Shown in pieces: positions 25,724 to 35,785 of a stretch of DNA of 64,000 bases (positions are counted from its first letter, which is position 1; every line of letters starts with the position of its first letter). The DNA comes from Diadema setosum (taxonomy: Eukaryota; Echinodermata; Echinoidea; Diadematoida; Diadematidae). Below the pieces are notes generated by a model. It was given only the letters and a program-made list of their open reading frames with translations, was not told the origin of the DNA and did not search any database. Location: the NCBI RefSeq assembly GCF_964275005.1, contig NC_092693.1, forward strand, positions 25,721,173-25,785,172. The letters run 5' to 3'. Position numbers and translations under genes: made by a program.

Positions 25724-25955
25724 ATGCGTTATGAAAAAATGAAATATTACACAGATCAGATATCTTTTTTTTTTTTTAAAGCATGACGTGAGAAAGACTT
25801 GGAAAATAATAAGCAATGCCATCAATAAAGAAAATGATAAATCCCGTATAACAAGAGTTGAATTTGATGATAAGGAAATAACAGACCCTACGTCGATTGC
25901 TGATGCATTTAACCTTTATTTTTCTCAGGTCTTGCCAAAAAAAGCCTTTCATCTC

Positions 25956-26412
25956 TTAAAGGGGAATTCCAGACGATTTTCATAACTTCACATCATGTAG
26001 TACATAAATCAGCAGCTCCATGTATAGATTTGTGGAATTTATTGTGGTTCTTGAGCAGAGAAACAATACTTTGAAAAACCTCTAACAAATTACACTGAAC
26101 AAGGATGATGACATAGGACGTTCACATATTTCAGAAATGTAGCAGTGTAATTCCATTACAATACCGCTTGCTTGCGAGTTCACCTGTGTATAATCTATGC
26201 ATGCCTTCTTCTTTTGTTCTGCTTCCTTCAGCCCAAACTCATGGTGACCCTGCCATGTCATCATCCTTGTTCATTGCAATTTGTAATAAATTCTGAAAAT
26301 ATTCTAATTCTTCATCCCAACTATCATAAATTCTGAAACTCTGTCCTCAGTACAACTAATTTATAGTTGTTAAAATGTAGAAATCTAAAAATCACCTGGA
26401 GGTCTCCTTTAA
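25956..26412. mobile_element. TTAA-flanked TIR element (457 bp) nested in the LINE
   Basis: TTAAAGGGGAATTCCAG at the left and, as reverse complement of the right end, TTAAAGGAGACCTCCAG share about 25 mostly matching bases. TTAA occurs at both edges (25956-25959, 26409-26412). LINE sequence ends 'catctc' before it and resumes 'aagaaattttatg' after it. Confidence 0.75.
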
Positions 26413-26599
26413 AAGAAATTTTATGAATTTCTTCAATCACCCAATTTGAATTCATTTTTTAAATCCAATTATAAGTTATGAGGTAAAAATATTTTGAATT
26501 TGGAAAGTAAAAGAAGTTTGGGACCTTGTTGTATTGATAATGTTATTTTGAAAAATATAAATGAAAGTATTGTTGAACCTTTAACTTAAATTGTTATTT

Positions 26600-27400
26600 G
26601 TCATTTAGTAATGGTGTTGTCCCGTCACGAATGAAAATTGCTAAAGTAATTCCAGTATATAAGAGAGGTAACAAAAAAAGATAATTGTAATTATAGGCCA
26701 ATTTCATTGTCATCCTTTTCAAAACTAGAAGAAAATGTTTATTCAAGACTCCTTCAATTTCTTAATTGTTATGATATTTCCGATTCACAATTCGGTTTCT
26801 GCAAAGGACGCAGCACTTCTCATGCTATTCTCTCCTTTATTGAAAAAGTAGCCAAAGCTGTAGATAGGGCTCATCACACAGTGGGTGTCTTCCTGGACCT
26901 CTCCAAGGCATTCGATACCATTGATCATAAGATATCACTTCATAAAGTATGCCATTACGGTATTCGCGGTAAGGCCTTGGAATGGTTCAGGAGCCATCTT
27001 GCAGATCGCAGCATGTTTCTTTATCTGGTCAAAACTCCTGCAACCAATCTGTCAACTGTGGTGTTCCTCAGGATAGTTTACTGGGACCTCTTTCGTTCAT
27101 TCTGTACGAAAAATATTCTAATATTTTATCTTTTGTACCGTTTGCTGATGAATCAAAAGTTCTGAACTTTAAAAAAAAAAAACGTTGTGTTGGATAAGGT
27201 CAAATAAGTTGTCTTTAAATCTTCTTAAAACTAAATGTATGTTATTTACTTTGAATAGTCTGTCCAATAATATAAAAATAGATGATAAAGTTATAGATGA
27301 AGTTTCATCAATGAAGTTTGTAGGTTTGGTTATTTATAATAAACTTTCTTGGAAGTCACATATTGATAGTGTTTGTCACACAATATCTTGAAATATCGGT
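26600..27400 (+). pseudogene. LINE reverse transcriptase remnant
   Basis: IAKVIPVYKRGNK, then NYRPIS, SQFGFCKGRSTSHAIL, VFLDLSKAFDTIDH (motif A with catalytic Asp) and YGIRGKALEWF follow family order in the 26707-27165 frame. After a frameshift (26982-27197) come VPQDSLLGPLSFILY (motif B, usually VPQGS) and FVPFADES, where the usual FADD catalytic box is FADE. NKLSLNLLKTKCMLF (motif D region) follows in a third frame. Reverse transcription activity must be lost. Confidence 0.85.
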
Positions 27401-27445
27401 GTTATTAATAGATTTAAATATTATTTTCCCACTCCCACCCTTTTA

Positions 27446-27800
27446 ATGTTATATTCAGCTTTAATTTTTCCTTATCTTGATTATGGTATCATAGCTTTAG
27501 GGAACACTCATTCAACTTATCTCAACAGACTGTCCCGTCTCAAAGAAAAAAGCCCTTCGAGTTATTTGCCATGCATTTTGGAGAGCTCACACCGATGTTT
27601 TATTATGTTATTTTATGATATATTATTATGTTATTTTCATCTAGGCCAATTTATGTACAAACTCAGTAATAATTTATTGCCGTCTGTTTTCACCAGCATG
27701 TTTGAGAGACACCGCTCCTTCCATGAATACCCGACTCGTCACTGTGATGAATTTCATCTTCCTTTAACTAGGACTATTTTTACACGGCGTAAATCCATAC
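27446..27800 (+). pseudogene. LINE post-RT region remnant
   Basis: MLYSALIFPYLDYGIIALGNT and the later 'MFERHRSFHEYPTRHCDEFHLPL' region match the C-terminal part of L2/CR1-type ORF2 in style. Sequence identity to the LINE ends in front of the G-run at 27811. A separate fragment with the next expected motif (GPKYWNNL) is at 44176-44330. Confidence 0.6.
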
Positions 27801-27804
27801 TAAG

Positions 27805-28260
27805 GAGTGGGGGGGGGGGGGGGGGATGGTCACCATCACCACGATTACAAGCCCATAACCGGACCGACGCAGCCTTTTTTTTTTTTTTAGGGGGGGGGGG
27901 GAGAAGCTTTGTGCCTCCCCCCCCCCCCCACACACACACACACACACTTTACAGGGATCGGATGCCCCACTCTTTTGCATGAAATATAAAGTGGGAGAAA
28001 AGTGGCAGCAACAACATAAAGACTTTTTGTTCTTGTTGCTTTTTTTTTTGCTTGTCAGACGACTTTAGGCGGAAAATCAGACCTTAAAAGTATGAAAACA
28101 TTTTTTATTTTTTTTTTTTTTTTTGGGGGGGGGGGGGGATAACTGTGAGAGGGAGCGGAACGACCGAACGGGGGAAGGGTGTGTATCGGGGGGGGGGGGG
28201 GTATCCCTCTCCCACACGAGGAAGATTTCGCATTTTCAGACCTGAAATTCAGTGATCTGG
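27805..28260. repeat. G/C homopolymer-rich low-complexity region with (CA)n
   Basis: G-runs lie at about 27809-27825, 27889-27902, 28125-28139 and 28187-28201. A C-run followed by (CA)n lies at about 27917-27949, and T-runs lie between. Frames here are simple-repeat artefacts (poly-Gly, poly-Pro). Confidence 0.8.
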
Positions 28261-28494
28261 TGCTCACTTGTGGTGAACATTTTCTTTTCTTTTCTTTAAA
28301 AAAAACAATAAGAAAATGAAATATTCACAATATATTATTGAATGACAAAATCGTGGTATTTCAGCTCTTGCTATGGGGCCTATCATCGGCGTAGACAGGA
28401 TTTGATCTTAGGAGAAGCGGTTATGTGAGGGAACGAATCAAGCGAGGGGGGGGGGCTATGGTAGGGGGGTTTCCCCCTCCTACGGTGAAATCTC

Positions 28495-28870
28495 TTTGCG
28501 TTGAAAATTTTGACATTTTTCAGTCCAAAAACTGCCGTTTGTAGCTATATTCTTCGCTTTGGAAATTAAGGGGGCACACCAGGCGCAACTGCTGTCAATC
28601 ACTGGCAGCAACATCAGGAGAATGGCATAGCGATTAAATGCGAGCGAGCGGAGCGAGCGAGCATGAAAATTTTAACATTTTACAGTCTAAAAACTGCCGT
28701 TTGTAGCTATACTTTTTCGCTTTGGAAATTAAGGGGGGCCGCATCAGGCGCAACTGCTGGCAATTACTGGCAGCAACATCAGGAGAATGGCATAGCAGTT
28801 AAATGCGAGCGAGCGGGGCGAGCGAGCTTGAAAATTTTGACATTTTACAGTCCAAAGACTGCCGTTTACG
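28495..28870. repeat. 163 bp satellite, small cluster (about 2 units)
   Basis: Units contain 'ttcgctttggaaattaaggg', 'ggcagcaacatcaggagaat', 'gcgagcgagcggagcgagcg' and 'attttgacattttacagtc'. They match the larger array at 41985-43315. Unit starts here are spaced about 160 bases apart. Confidence 0.85.
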
Positions 28871-28898
28871 GGTTGAACCAGGGCATAATGGACTGCTT

Positions 28899-28970
28899 GG
28901 AGGGGGAAAAAGAAGGAAAAAGGAAGGGGAAAAGAGGGGAAGAAGGGGGAAGGGAGGGGGAGAAAAAAGC
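28899..28970 (+). repeat. Polypurine tract of about 70 bases
   Basis: An almost uninterrupted run of A and G ('ggagggggaaaaagaaggaa' onward). Such mirror-like homopurine tracts can form triplex DNA; that is general knowledge, not shown here. Confidence 0.8.
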
Positions 28971-29029
28971 ACGGATTTCTACAAAATATACTGAAAAATA
29001 CTTGGTTTTCTGTATATAATCATTCAATT

Positions 29030-30640
29030 TTGGGACCTTCGACCTTTATAATAGTCAGGTCAACTTGATACTTACAAATACTGACTAGACTTGCACCCTA
29101 GAGTGAGAAAAAATGGCAACATATTTCAGGATCCTACTTCAAAGCTTTTAAATCTTAACCTTATATTACTGCATCTTCCACGCAAAAAAACAAGTTTTTG
29201 TAGATAACAAATGAACATCTACACACACGTAACTCATGACAATTCAGACAAACACCAAGCCATGTATCGTCATCGCCCACATAAATATTACACTCTGTCA
29301 TTAAAATGTTTTTTTTTTTTTTTAAGTGTATTAGTTCTAGAGTTTTACTTCTGACCTTTTACATGTACATTGTTCAATTTAACCAAGTACTTGACAGGCA
29401 TATATCTTTAGCAGATGTACCCATGTTTGAGTTTTGCGGACATAGCTCGAAGTTGTGGAAATTCGTTATTGAGAGCGAACAATATATGACACTAAATCAG
29501 AGAAAGTTCATTGACCATCTGACCTTTGACCTAGTTCCTAGAATATTTACCAATATTCAAACTTGAGCAAAATCTTCAGGTGATATGCATGCGGTGTTAA
29601 TGTGTGGCTATCATAGCTCTCAATGTGGAAAGTTATTGAGAGTACACCACAATGTGTCCTTATATTGTTTCAAGTGCTTATTAAGTAAAGTTCAGTGACC
29701 ATTAATTCCATTAATTTGACCTCTGAATTTGTTGGACTTCACTCATATACAACTTGATTGGCATTTTTTATTTATTTAGCCTACCTAATTTGTGAGTTTG
29801 GTGGTCACTGCTCTAATCTGAAAAAAAAAAAAAATATTGATGAGTACACCTCAATAATAACAATAATGATAATAATAATAATGATTAGACAAATCTGTAT
29901 AGCGCAGCTACTATGTAAATATACTCTACTGTGCTGTGATGTAACAGAGCTCCTGACATTGCTACTGATTAGACACACACAAAAAAAATAAATTAATCAA
30001 ATGCTTCTGAAAAGGGTAAGTCTTCAACAAAGATTTGAAGACAGCAAGTGATGGGGCCTTCCTCATTTTCTCAGGTAATTCATTCCAAAGTTATGGAGCA
30101 GCAGAGCTAAAGGCACAATACCCAAAAGTTACTTTTGTTTTAAGTGAGGTTGCTTTAGAAACAACTTACAACTTCTGTGTACTTCGTAAATTATGTGAAT
30201 ATGAATATGATTTTATTCATATTAATTCTGACAGACAACCAGGTGCTTGACCATGCAGTACTTTATAAATAACATAATCTTAAATGCAATCATCTGCCTT
30301 ACTGGCAACCAATGTATCTTCAATACTGTGAGTACTGTGCCTATGAGGAAAAATTTTTCAACCATCTGACATTTGAACTTGTTTGACTTTGACAACCACA
30401 TTTTGAACTTGATTGGTATCTTTAGGTCATGCACCTGTGATGAGTTTGGTAGTCAGAGCTAAGCCTAAGATCTGTAGAAAGTTACAGAGTATACATCAAT
30501 ATTATGAGTATAGTGCTTATCAGGGCTAGTTCATTGACACATTCACTTTGACCTTTGACCTAGTTAGACATCACTCATATTTGAACTTGACTGGCATGTT
30601 TAAGTATGTAGCTGTTGTGTGAGGATTGATGGTAATAGCT
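29030..30640. repeat. Diverged dispersed repeats with 'gacctttgacct' words and (aat)n
   Basis: 'ttgacctttgacctagtt' and 'tgaacttgattggca'-type words recur near 29520, 29710, 30370 and 30550 with about 200-330 base spacing. An (aat)n stretch at 29856-29884 precedes 'gcgcagctactatg' and the block 'tcaggtaattcattccaaag' (about 30073), a known style of intergenic repeat. No gene was recognised. Confidence 0.5.
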
Positions 30641-30663
30641 CAAAGTTGTGGAAAATTGGAGGA

Positions 30664-30805
30664 AGATTGGGTGGTATAAGACTTAAAGGTGCAACACTTC
30701 TTTCTAGAAAAGGTCTTATCCGGGCTGGGAAGGCCCTTTTCAGGGCCAAACACATAATCTTGAAAATATATGCGGTGCACCTTTAAGCCTTCTACCATCC
30801 AATGT
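30664..30805. repeat. Inverted repeat, ~140 bp hairpin
   Basis: 'attgggtggtataagactta' pairs with 'taagccttctaccatccaat', continuing into 'aaggtgca'/'tgcacctt'. TTAA occurs inside the stem rather than at its edge, so I do not group it with the TTAA-bounded elements. Confidence 0.6.
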
Positions 30806-31299
30806 TTTACCGCCGCAAAAACCTTCAAAGATTTCATGGAAAGAGTACATCAAATTGTTGATGTCACCATTGACAGAAAAGTGATGTCTGTGCCTCGTTT
30901 TTGATGTATGGGAGAGACCAAAACTTTACAATGAACATAAATTATACACATGAACTTACTCGTAAAACACATAAAATGAAAATGAAAGAGAGGAAAACAA
31001 ATTCAACCTTCATTTAACATGATCTGCACCAAAAGGTTTATATTCTCTTTATTCAAAACTATGATCTTCATTAAAATGAATTTGGCAAGATTCATCAAGA
31101 TGTTACATGGCATTTTGCACACAGACAATGAATACCTGGAGTGTTTCCAGATGCAACTGTCAAGTACACCATGTTTTCACTACATATGCTGTCACAGAAA
31201 GTCACTTATTTCCTGCGGCAAATATCACATACATATTTAACTGGAAGTGTTTCCTAAATGAGCTGGGCAAGTATGTAATGCCTCTATCAATTAACGTAA

Positions 31300-31980
31300 G
31301 TCACCAAAATCATTCAATATAATATTATGCATTGTTATTTGGTACACTGGCAATACAGCTGTATATGCAGGACATATATCCTAGAGGCAACTGGCAAGTA
31401 TGCAACCACAGGTACAAAGTATTGGTAGCCTAAACAATTTCATGATATAATCATAAAACATTCTGGAAACTGACACATATATGTCTTAATAATGTTCATA
31501 AAAGGTCCCTTACTTTACTGAGCACATGAAATAATGCAACAAGACAAACCAAAACTAGGCCAGGGGAGGAGCCCCCCTTCCCCCCCCCCCCCCCTCCTCT
31601 TCTTAACATTCTGACATTTATGTTATATAATATGTCTTAATAATGTTCATAATAAGTTCATAATGTTCACAAAATGTCCCCTACTTTACTGAGCAGATGA
31701 AATAATGCCACGAGATGAACCAAATCTAGGCCAGGGGATGAGCCCCCCCCCCCCCCCCCCTCTTATCATTCCTCTACCAATAAACATAATAAGTCATCAG
31801 AATCATTCAATATAATATACATTGTTATTTGGCAGGCCTACACTGGCAATACAGCTGTATATGCTGTACATGTTTCCTGAGGCAACTGACAAGTATGCAA
31901 CTACAGGTACAAAGTATTGGTAGCCTAAACAATTTTATGATACAATCATAAAACATTCTGGAAACTGACACATATATGTC
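31300..31980. repeat. Local direct duplications
   Basis: 'gcaatacagctgtatatgc' through 'gaaactgacacatatatgtc' occurs at about 31350-31485 and again at 31848-31980 (offset about 500). In between, 'tactttactgagca' through 'ctaggccaggggagga' is duplicated (about 31510-31570 and 31684-31743), each copy ending in a C-run. Confidence 0.75.
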
Positions 31981-32367
31981 TTAATATTAGGGGATGGCTA
32001 GTAACTAATCAGTGGGAATGCTGGGGATAATTGTTCCAAGCCTTGTGGGATTCATTTTAGAGTACATTATATAGATCTATTGTGTGAAAATCATTTGCTC
32101 CAGAATGGTCTCATATTAAAGTAATGTTTCCAGGTTAGCATGACTGTGCAGTGACGGGGTGATCGTTAACGATCACCCCTTCACTGCACAGTCATGCTAA
32201 CCTGGAAACACTGAACTGCACATTACTTGAATATGAGACCATTCTGAAGCAAATCATTTTCACACATATATGAAATACTCTAAAATCAATCCCACCAGGA
32301 TTGGAACAATCATCCCCCTAGCATTCTCACTGATTCCCACTGATCAGTTACTAGCCACCCCCTTTAA
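31981..32367. mobile_element. Fold-back element with near-perfect ~185 bp arms, TTAA-flanked
   Basis: The segment is almost one long palindrome centred on 'gatcgttaacgatc' at about 32167/32168. Outer ends read 'ggggatggctagtaactaat' and, inverted, 'gggggtggctagtaactgat'. TTAA is at 31981-31984 and 32364-32367. An unoccupied copy of the flanks exists at about 31632-31665 ('gtcttaataatgttcataa'), which fixes the insertion point at TTAA. It has no coding frame. Confidence 0.85.
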
Positions 32368-32370
32368 AAA

Positions 32371-33325
32371 GTTTCATAATAAGTTCATAATGTGACATTT
32401 GAACGTTTTCTCTTGACCTTTGACCCCATGGCAAAAATCTTTCTTTACGAATCATTGGGCAGTGAGGTATGTGTATTCTTGTGCCTAGACTTGTTATTCA
32501 TCTCCAGGGAATGGAGAAAAAGAGTAATCAAATAAAATGGAATTTTAGCCTCTGAACCTGACCTTTCAGCCTTGACCTTTCACTCAATGTCGCCCAAATC
32601 CCAAAGAATAACTGTCAGGCAGTACATGCATAGCCACTAAATATCATGATGATACCATGAGCCATTTCTGAGATATGGGAAAAATAGAATTTTAGCATTT
32701 TCATTTGACCTTTGACCTCTGATCCCATAGGCCAGAATTTTACCAATGCAACTTTATCAGGTAATATGTATACAGACAAATTTTTAAAAATTGACCATGG
32801 CCATTGACCTTGAACATGTGCAACCAAAAGTTGAGAGGCGCAACTTCCTTCTCTCATACTCACTGTTTATGCCAAGTTTCATTTGGATACCTAAAATGGT
32901 TCTTACAGGGAACCAACCTCAAAGAGAATTGTGGACTGAGTAAATTGAGTATTCCCTTGTTTTTCTGAAAGCAGTTAGTCATGTGCTCTTTCATCATGCT
33001 AGAAAAGTGAATTTTGGTGGAATTTCTTTAATATTTTTTGAATTGTTGTCCACAAATACGTCATAACCTCTAGCCTCCTTATCCAGCGGTTCCAACACCA
33101 AAACTTTAAAAATTCAAAACTTTTCCATCACTTGTCCAGTTTTCCTCAAACTTTCACTGATGTGTTCTACTAATGTTGCTGCTATCACTCAATCCACATT
33201 GCTCTTTGGGTTGGGTTCCCTTTAAGTTATGCTGTCCACAAAACTGATTACTGACTGATGGAAGGAGGGATGGACAACCCCAAAACAATGTCTCTGGTTA
33301 CAATTTGTGGAGGAGGCATCATAAA
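32371..33325 (-). repeat. Dispersed repeat family X, - orientation copy, with nested insertion
   Basis: 'gacctttgacc' words, 'gccaagtttcatttggatac', 'aggagggatggacaacccc' and the end 'tttgtggaggaggcatcata' follow the order of the 36328-37498 copy. The 3' part is split by the TTAA-type element at 32903-33235. Confidence 0.65.
32903..33235. mobile_element. TTAA-type fold-back element, asymmetric copy (left arm reduced)
   Basis: The right arm ('cacttgtccagttttcctca' to 'gttccctttaa') matches the right arm of the element at 50406-50971. The left end ('ttacagggaaccaacctcaa') is a diverged, shortened left arm. Right TTAA is at 33232-33235; the left copy has decayed to TTAC. It lies inside a family X repeat. 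Confidence 0.7.
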
Positions 33326-34388
33326 AGAAAAAATGATTACATTTTTTTCATCCACCAAATTTACCAAAAATATGCCTTTTTGTGCAGTTTTTAAAGTGAT
33401 TTTTCAGCAAATTGTGACATTATGCATACATTAGCATAAATTGTTGGGTTTTTTTTTTTAAACAAAAACAAAAACACCCAACTTTACAGTTTTGTATGTA
33501 CTGAATTGCAAGGGGGGGGGGGCTGGGAGAGCTCTGCTCTCTTGAAGACATCTGCAAACATACATTACAGAAAAATAACCCAACCAAATTAAAGTGTTAA
33601 GGATATATCAGTCCTTACATTCTGAGTGAAATTATGTGACCTTTTCACACACTAGACCATGTACAGTGTTTTTGAGTTGGCATGATGTTGTCCTGATGGA
33701 AAAACCCATGACTTTGCTGGTAATGAATATTATTGCTTGAAATTATAAAAAAAAAGTTTAGTACCTTTAAAGATATCAAGAGCCATTGTCAACTTTCTCA
33801 AGGTTTCATTTTCCCAGGTTAATAATATTAATCATGAAAGATTACTGCTAGTTCATGCAAGTGTGCTAAAACAAGTTTGAACAGACAACCCAAAATCTTT
33901 TATGATGAGGGTATCATGACAACATGTCACTGTCATATAATAAGATATATAATGCAAATATTCTGTGATACACAACTCACATTTAACCCTTCCTAATCCA
34001 AGTGTGGGGTTGGAACTTATTTGTCCCCCTCCTCAGATCTTGACCTCCAATCGCCCGACAATGGGGAAAATGGGGGAGAGGGTTGTTTGGGCTCCTCCTT
34101 AAGATCTTGGCCATCGATCAAACTATCGCGGCGAAAATTGCCAGGCATGTTCCCTATCGCATAATCTCCAAGAATAAAGAGGTATTTTTTCCAAAAACAT
34201 GGTTGTTTTCTCTATATTATGTTCATTATGCTAGTTACGTTATACAACAATTTGTTCTTTTGTGTGTGTGTGTGTGCGTATCAGATTTTAAGCTCTAACT
34301 TTTGAATGAATGCTAAAGGGGCAACTTTTTATCTGAACTTTTTATATAGTATTAACAAATACAAACACAAGTTTGAAAAATTGCGGTG
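33326..34388. other. Intergenic DNA, no gene seen
   Basis: Contains a T-run at about 33450, a G-run at about 33511, and a (tg)n tract at 34259-34276. If the - strand gene ending at 34389 is real, its 3' UTR lies here, but no AATAAA (plus-strand TTTATT) was noticed close to the stop. Confidence 0.35.
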
Positions 34389-34528
34389 TCAAAATAAATC
34401 TTCAGCAGGAGGTACAGATTCTTCAGCAGGGGGCACAGATTCTTCATCAGTGGGTACAGATTCTTCCGCAGGGGGCTGGGATACTGTGGCAGGGGGCCGG
34501 GATACTGTGGCAGGGGGCCGTGTCTTTC
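34389..34528 (-). CDS. Putative terminal exon of an unidentified - strand gene (acidic PPAEESV repeats)
   Basis: Read on the - strand, acceptor 'tttgttttgtcatgcag' precedes 34528. With one base carried over from the exon at 35582-35705, the frame reads GKTRPPATVSRPPATVS and then repeats of PPAEESV/PTDEESV, ending PPAEDLF and TGA at 34391-34389. The other two - frames give proline/leucine or Cys/His read-outs of the same minisatellite, so reading-frame choice rests on the phase match to the upstream exon. The repeat DNA is a 24-base-type minisatellite; a disordered acidic tail is implied. I do not recognise the protein. It could also be chance. Confidence 0.4.
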
Positions 34529-34713
34529 CTGCATGACAAAACAAACAATGCAGAATATTTTCACATACATATATTTCAATATCTCATGTGTATCATGCAC
34601 AGCTGACAAGTATAAAAAAAAATACAATCTATTTTGTTCACTATTCTAAGACTTATTCATACAAAGCCATGTCTGGGAAATCATTGCTTATCAACATTAC
34701 AATTCAGCATCAT

Positions 34714-34963
34714 TGCAATTGATTGACATATTGCTCTACACTGATTTCAATAAGCACTGAACTAATCAGTGTCTTTTAGTAGTAGCCATGACAAAAAGAC
34801 ATTATGGGCATATGTACTCAAGCAGGATTTGAATCTATGACCTTCTGATCTTCGGACAGGCGTCATCTCCACTAGACCACCAAGCTTTCGCCTGACAGCA
34901 AGTGGTGGTTCTGATCCTTATGGCATGCAGCGGATACTGCTCAATTATTCAAATTAATGAAAT
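34714..34963 (-). repeat. tRNA-derived SINE, copy 1
   Basis: On the - strand, 34886-34820 reads like a tRNA: box A style 'ggtctagtggagatgacgc' and box B style 'ggtcatagattcaaatcct'. The flanks ('gcatgcagcggatactgc' and 'gatcagtgtcttttagtag') are shared with the copy at 34984-35240. These are internal RNA polymerase III promoter elements by family knowledge; the cloverleaf is degraded. Confidence 0.75.
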
Positions 34964-34983
34964 TCTTCCGTCAAGATGCTTCC

Positions 34984-35240
34984 ATTGCAACTGACAGACA
35001 AATGGCCCTACACCGACGTAAATAAGCACTAGGTCTGAACTGATCAGTGTTTTGCCAGCAGCCAAAACAATAGAAATCATGGGCATAATGTACTCAAGCA
35101 GGATTTGAACCAACGACCTCCTGATCTTCTGACAGGCATCATCTCCACTAGACTACAGAGCTTACGCCAGACAGCAAGTGGTGGTCCTAATCCTTATAGC
35201 ATGCAGCCGGTACTGCATAATTATTCAAATAAAACATTTC
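34984..35240 (-). repeat. tRNA-derived SINE, copy 2
   Basis: The tRNA-like head is at 35163-35097 on the - strand, with box A style 'gtctagtggagatgatgcc' and box B style 'ggtcgttggttcaaatcct'. The same flanks as copy 1 are offset by about 276 bases, so the two lie head-to-tail in tandem. Confidence 0.75.
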
Positions 35241-35581
35241 GACAGAGGAAGTTCATGAATTTGAATACAGCATCACTCAAAGAATCTGGTCAACACTAAT
35301 TCACATAGTTCTTAGAAGTATAATTCAGTTTATCACTTGTATGATGAGCGTGTGATCTTAGTTCAAAATGAATGATGCATCAATTGTCTTCCATAACTTT
35401 TACGGTAAATTTGTGTAGCTGTTAGAAAATACACATATGTCAATATTGTCCCACAATTCTACAAGCATTTCAAGCATGTTCATTTACGATGGAGGAAAGA
35501 AATTTGGAATTTTGATACGTTTCACTTAACTTTTTTACAAAATTCATCAGCCAATAGACAATCATCAATTATGATACTAAC

Positions 35582-35705
35582 CATACATTGCTGAATGTCT
35601 TGGAAGAGCTGGCAAAGATTGTGTTGTTGCGTGCTGTTCAATATCTTGAATAAGCATCTCTTCTACTTGGACACGACACATTCTGCCACATATCTGGCAA
35701 GACAC
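35582..35705 (-). CDS. Putative internal exon of an unidentified - strand gene (CxxC...H segment)
   Basis: On the - strand, acceptor 'gactgtaccatgcacag' precedes 35705 and donor 'gttagt' begins at 35581. The 124 bases read VSCQICGRM, then RVQVEEMLIQDIEQHATTQ and LPRHSAMY plus one base. The CxxC followed about 25 residues later by EQHA resembles small ubiquitin-binding or C2HC-type zinc modules, but the last Cys is absent. The one-base overhang joins exactly in frame to the exon at 34389-34528. The upstream link is uncertain: the neighbouring open exon at 35786-35965 has no good donor. Function unknown. Confidence 0.4.
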
Positions 35706-35785
35706 CTGTGCATGGTACAGTCATGATGCTCTGCAAAGTCTTTGACTAAGATATTTCAGTGACAAAGGCCACATTCTCTTGCTGC

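Larger units (their letters stand above)
23880..27805 (+). mobile_element. Degenerate L2/CR1-like non-LTR retrotransposon (LINE), interrupted by three nested elements
   Basis: In order it encodes an endonuclease segment (23890-24670), a linker (24916-25095, 25724-25955), a reverse transcriptase (about 26413-27200) and the post-RT region (to about 27790). Frames shift repeatedly and several stops occur. Three inverted-repeat elements split it at 24671-24915, 25096-25723 and 25956-26412; reading resumes on the far side each time. It is truncated or fused at a G-run at 27811. The clade is inferred from MGDFNID, LSKAFDTIDH and YLDYGI-type motifs. Confidence 0.85.

Noticed and set aside
30683..30786. 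A further TTAA-bounded element at the 30.7 kb hairpin
   Set aside because: The inverted match continues outside the TTAA on both sides, so TTAA is inside the stem.
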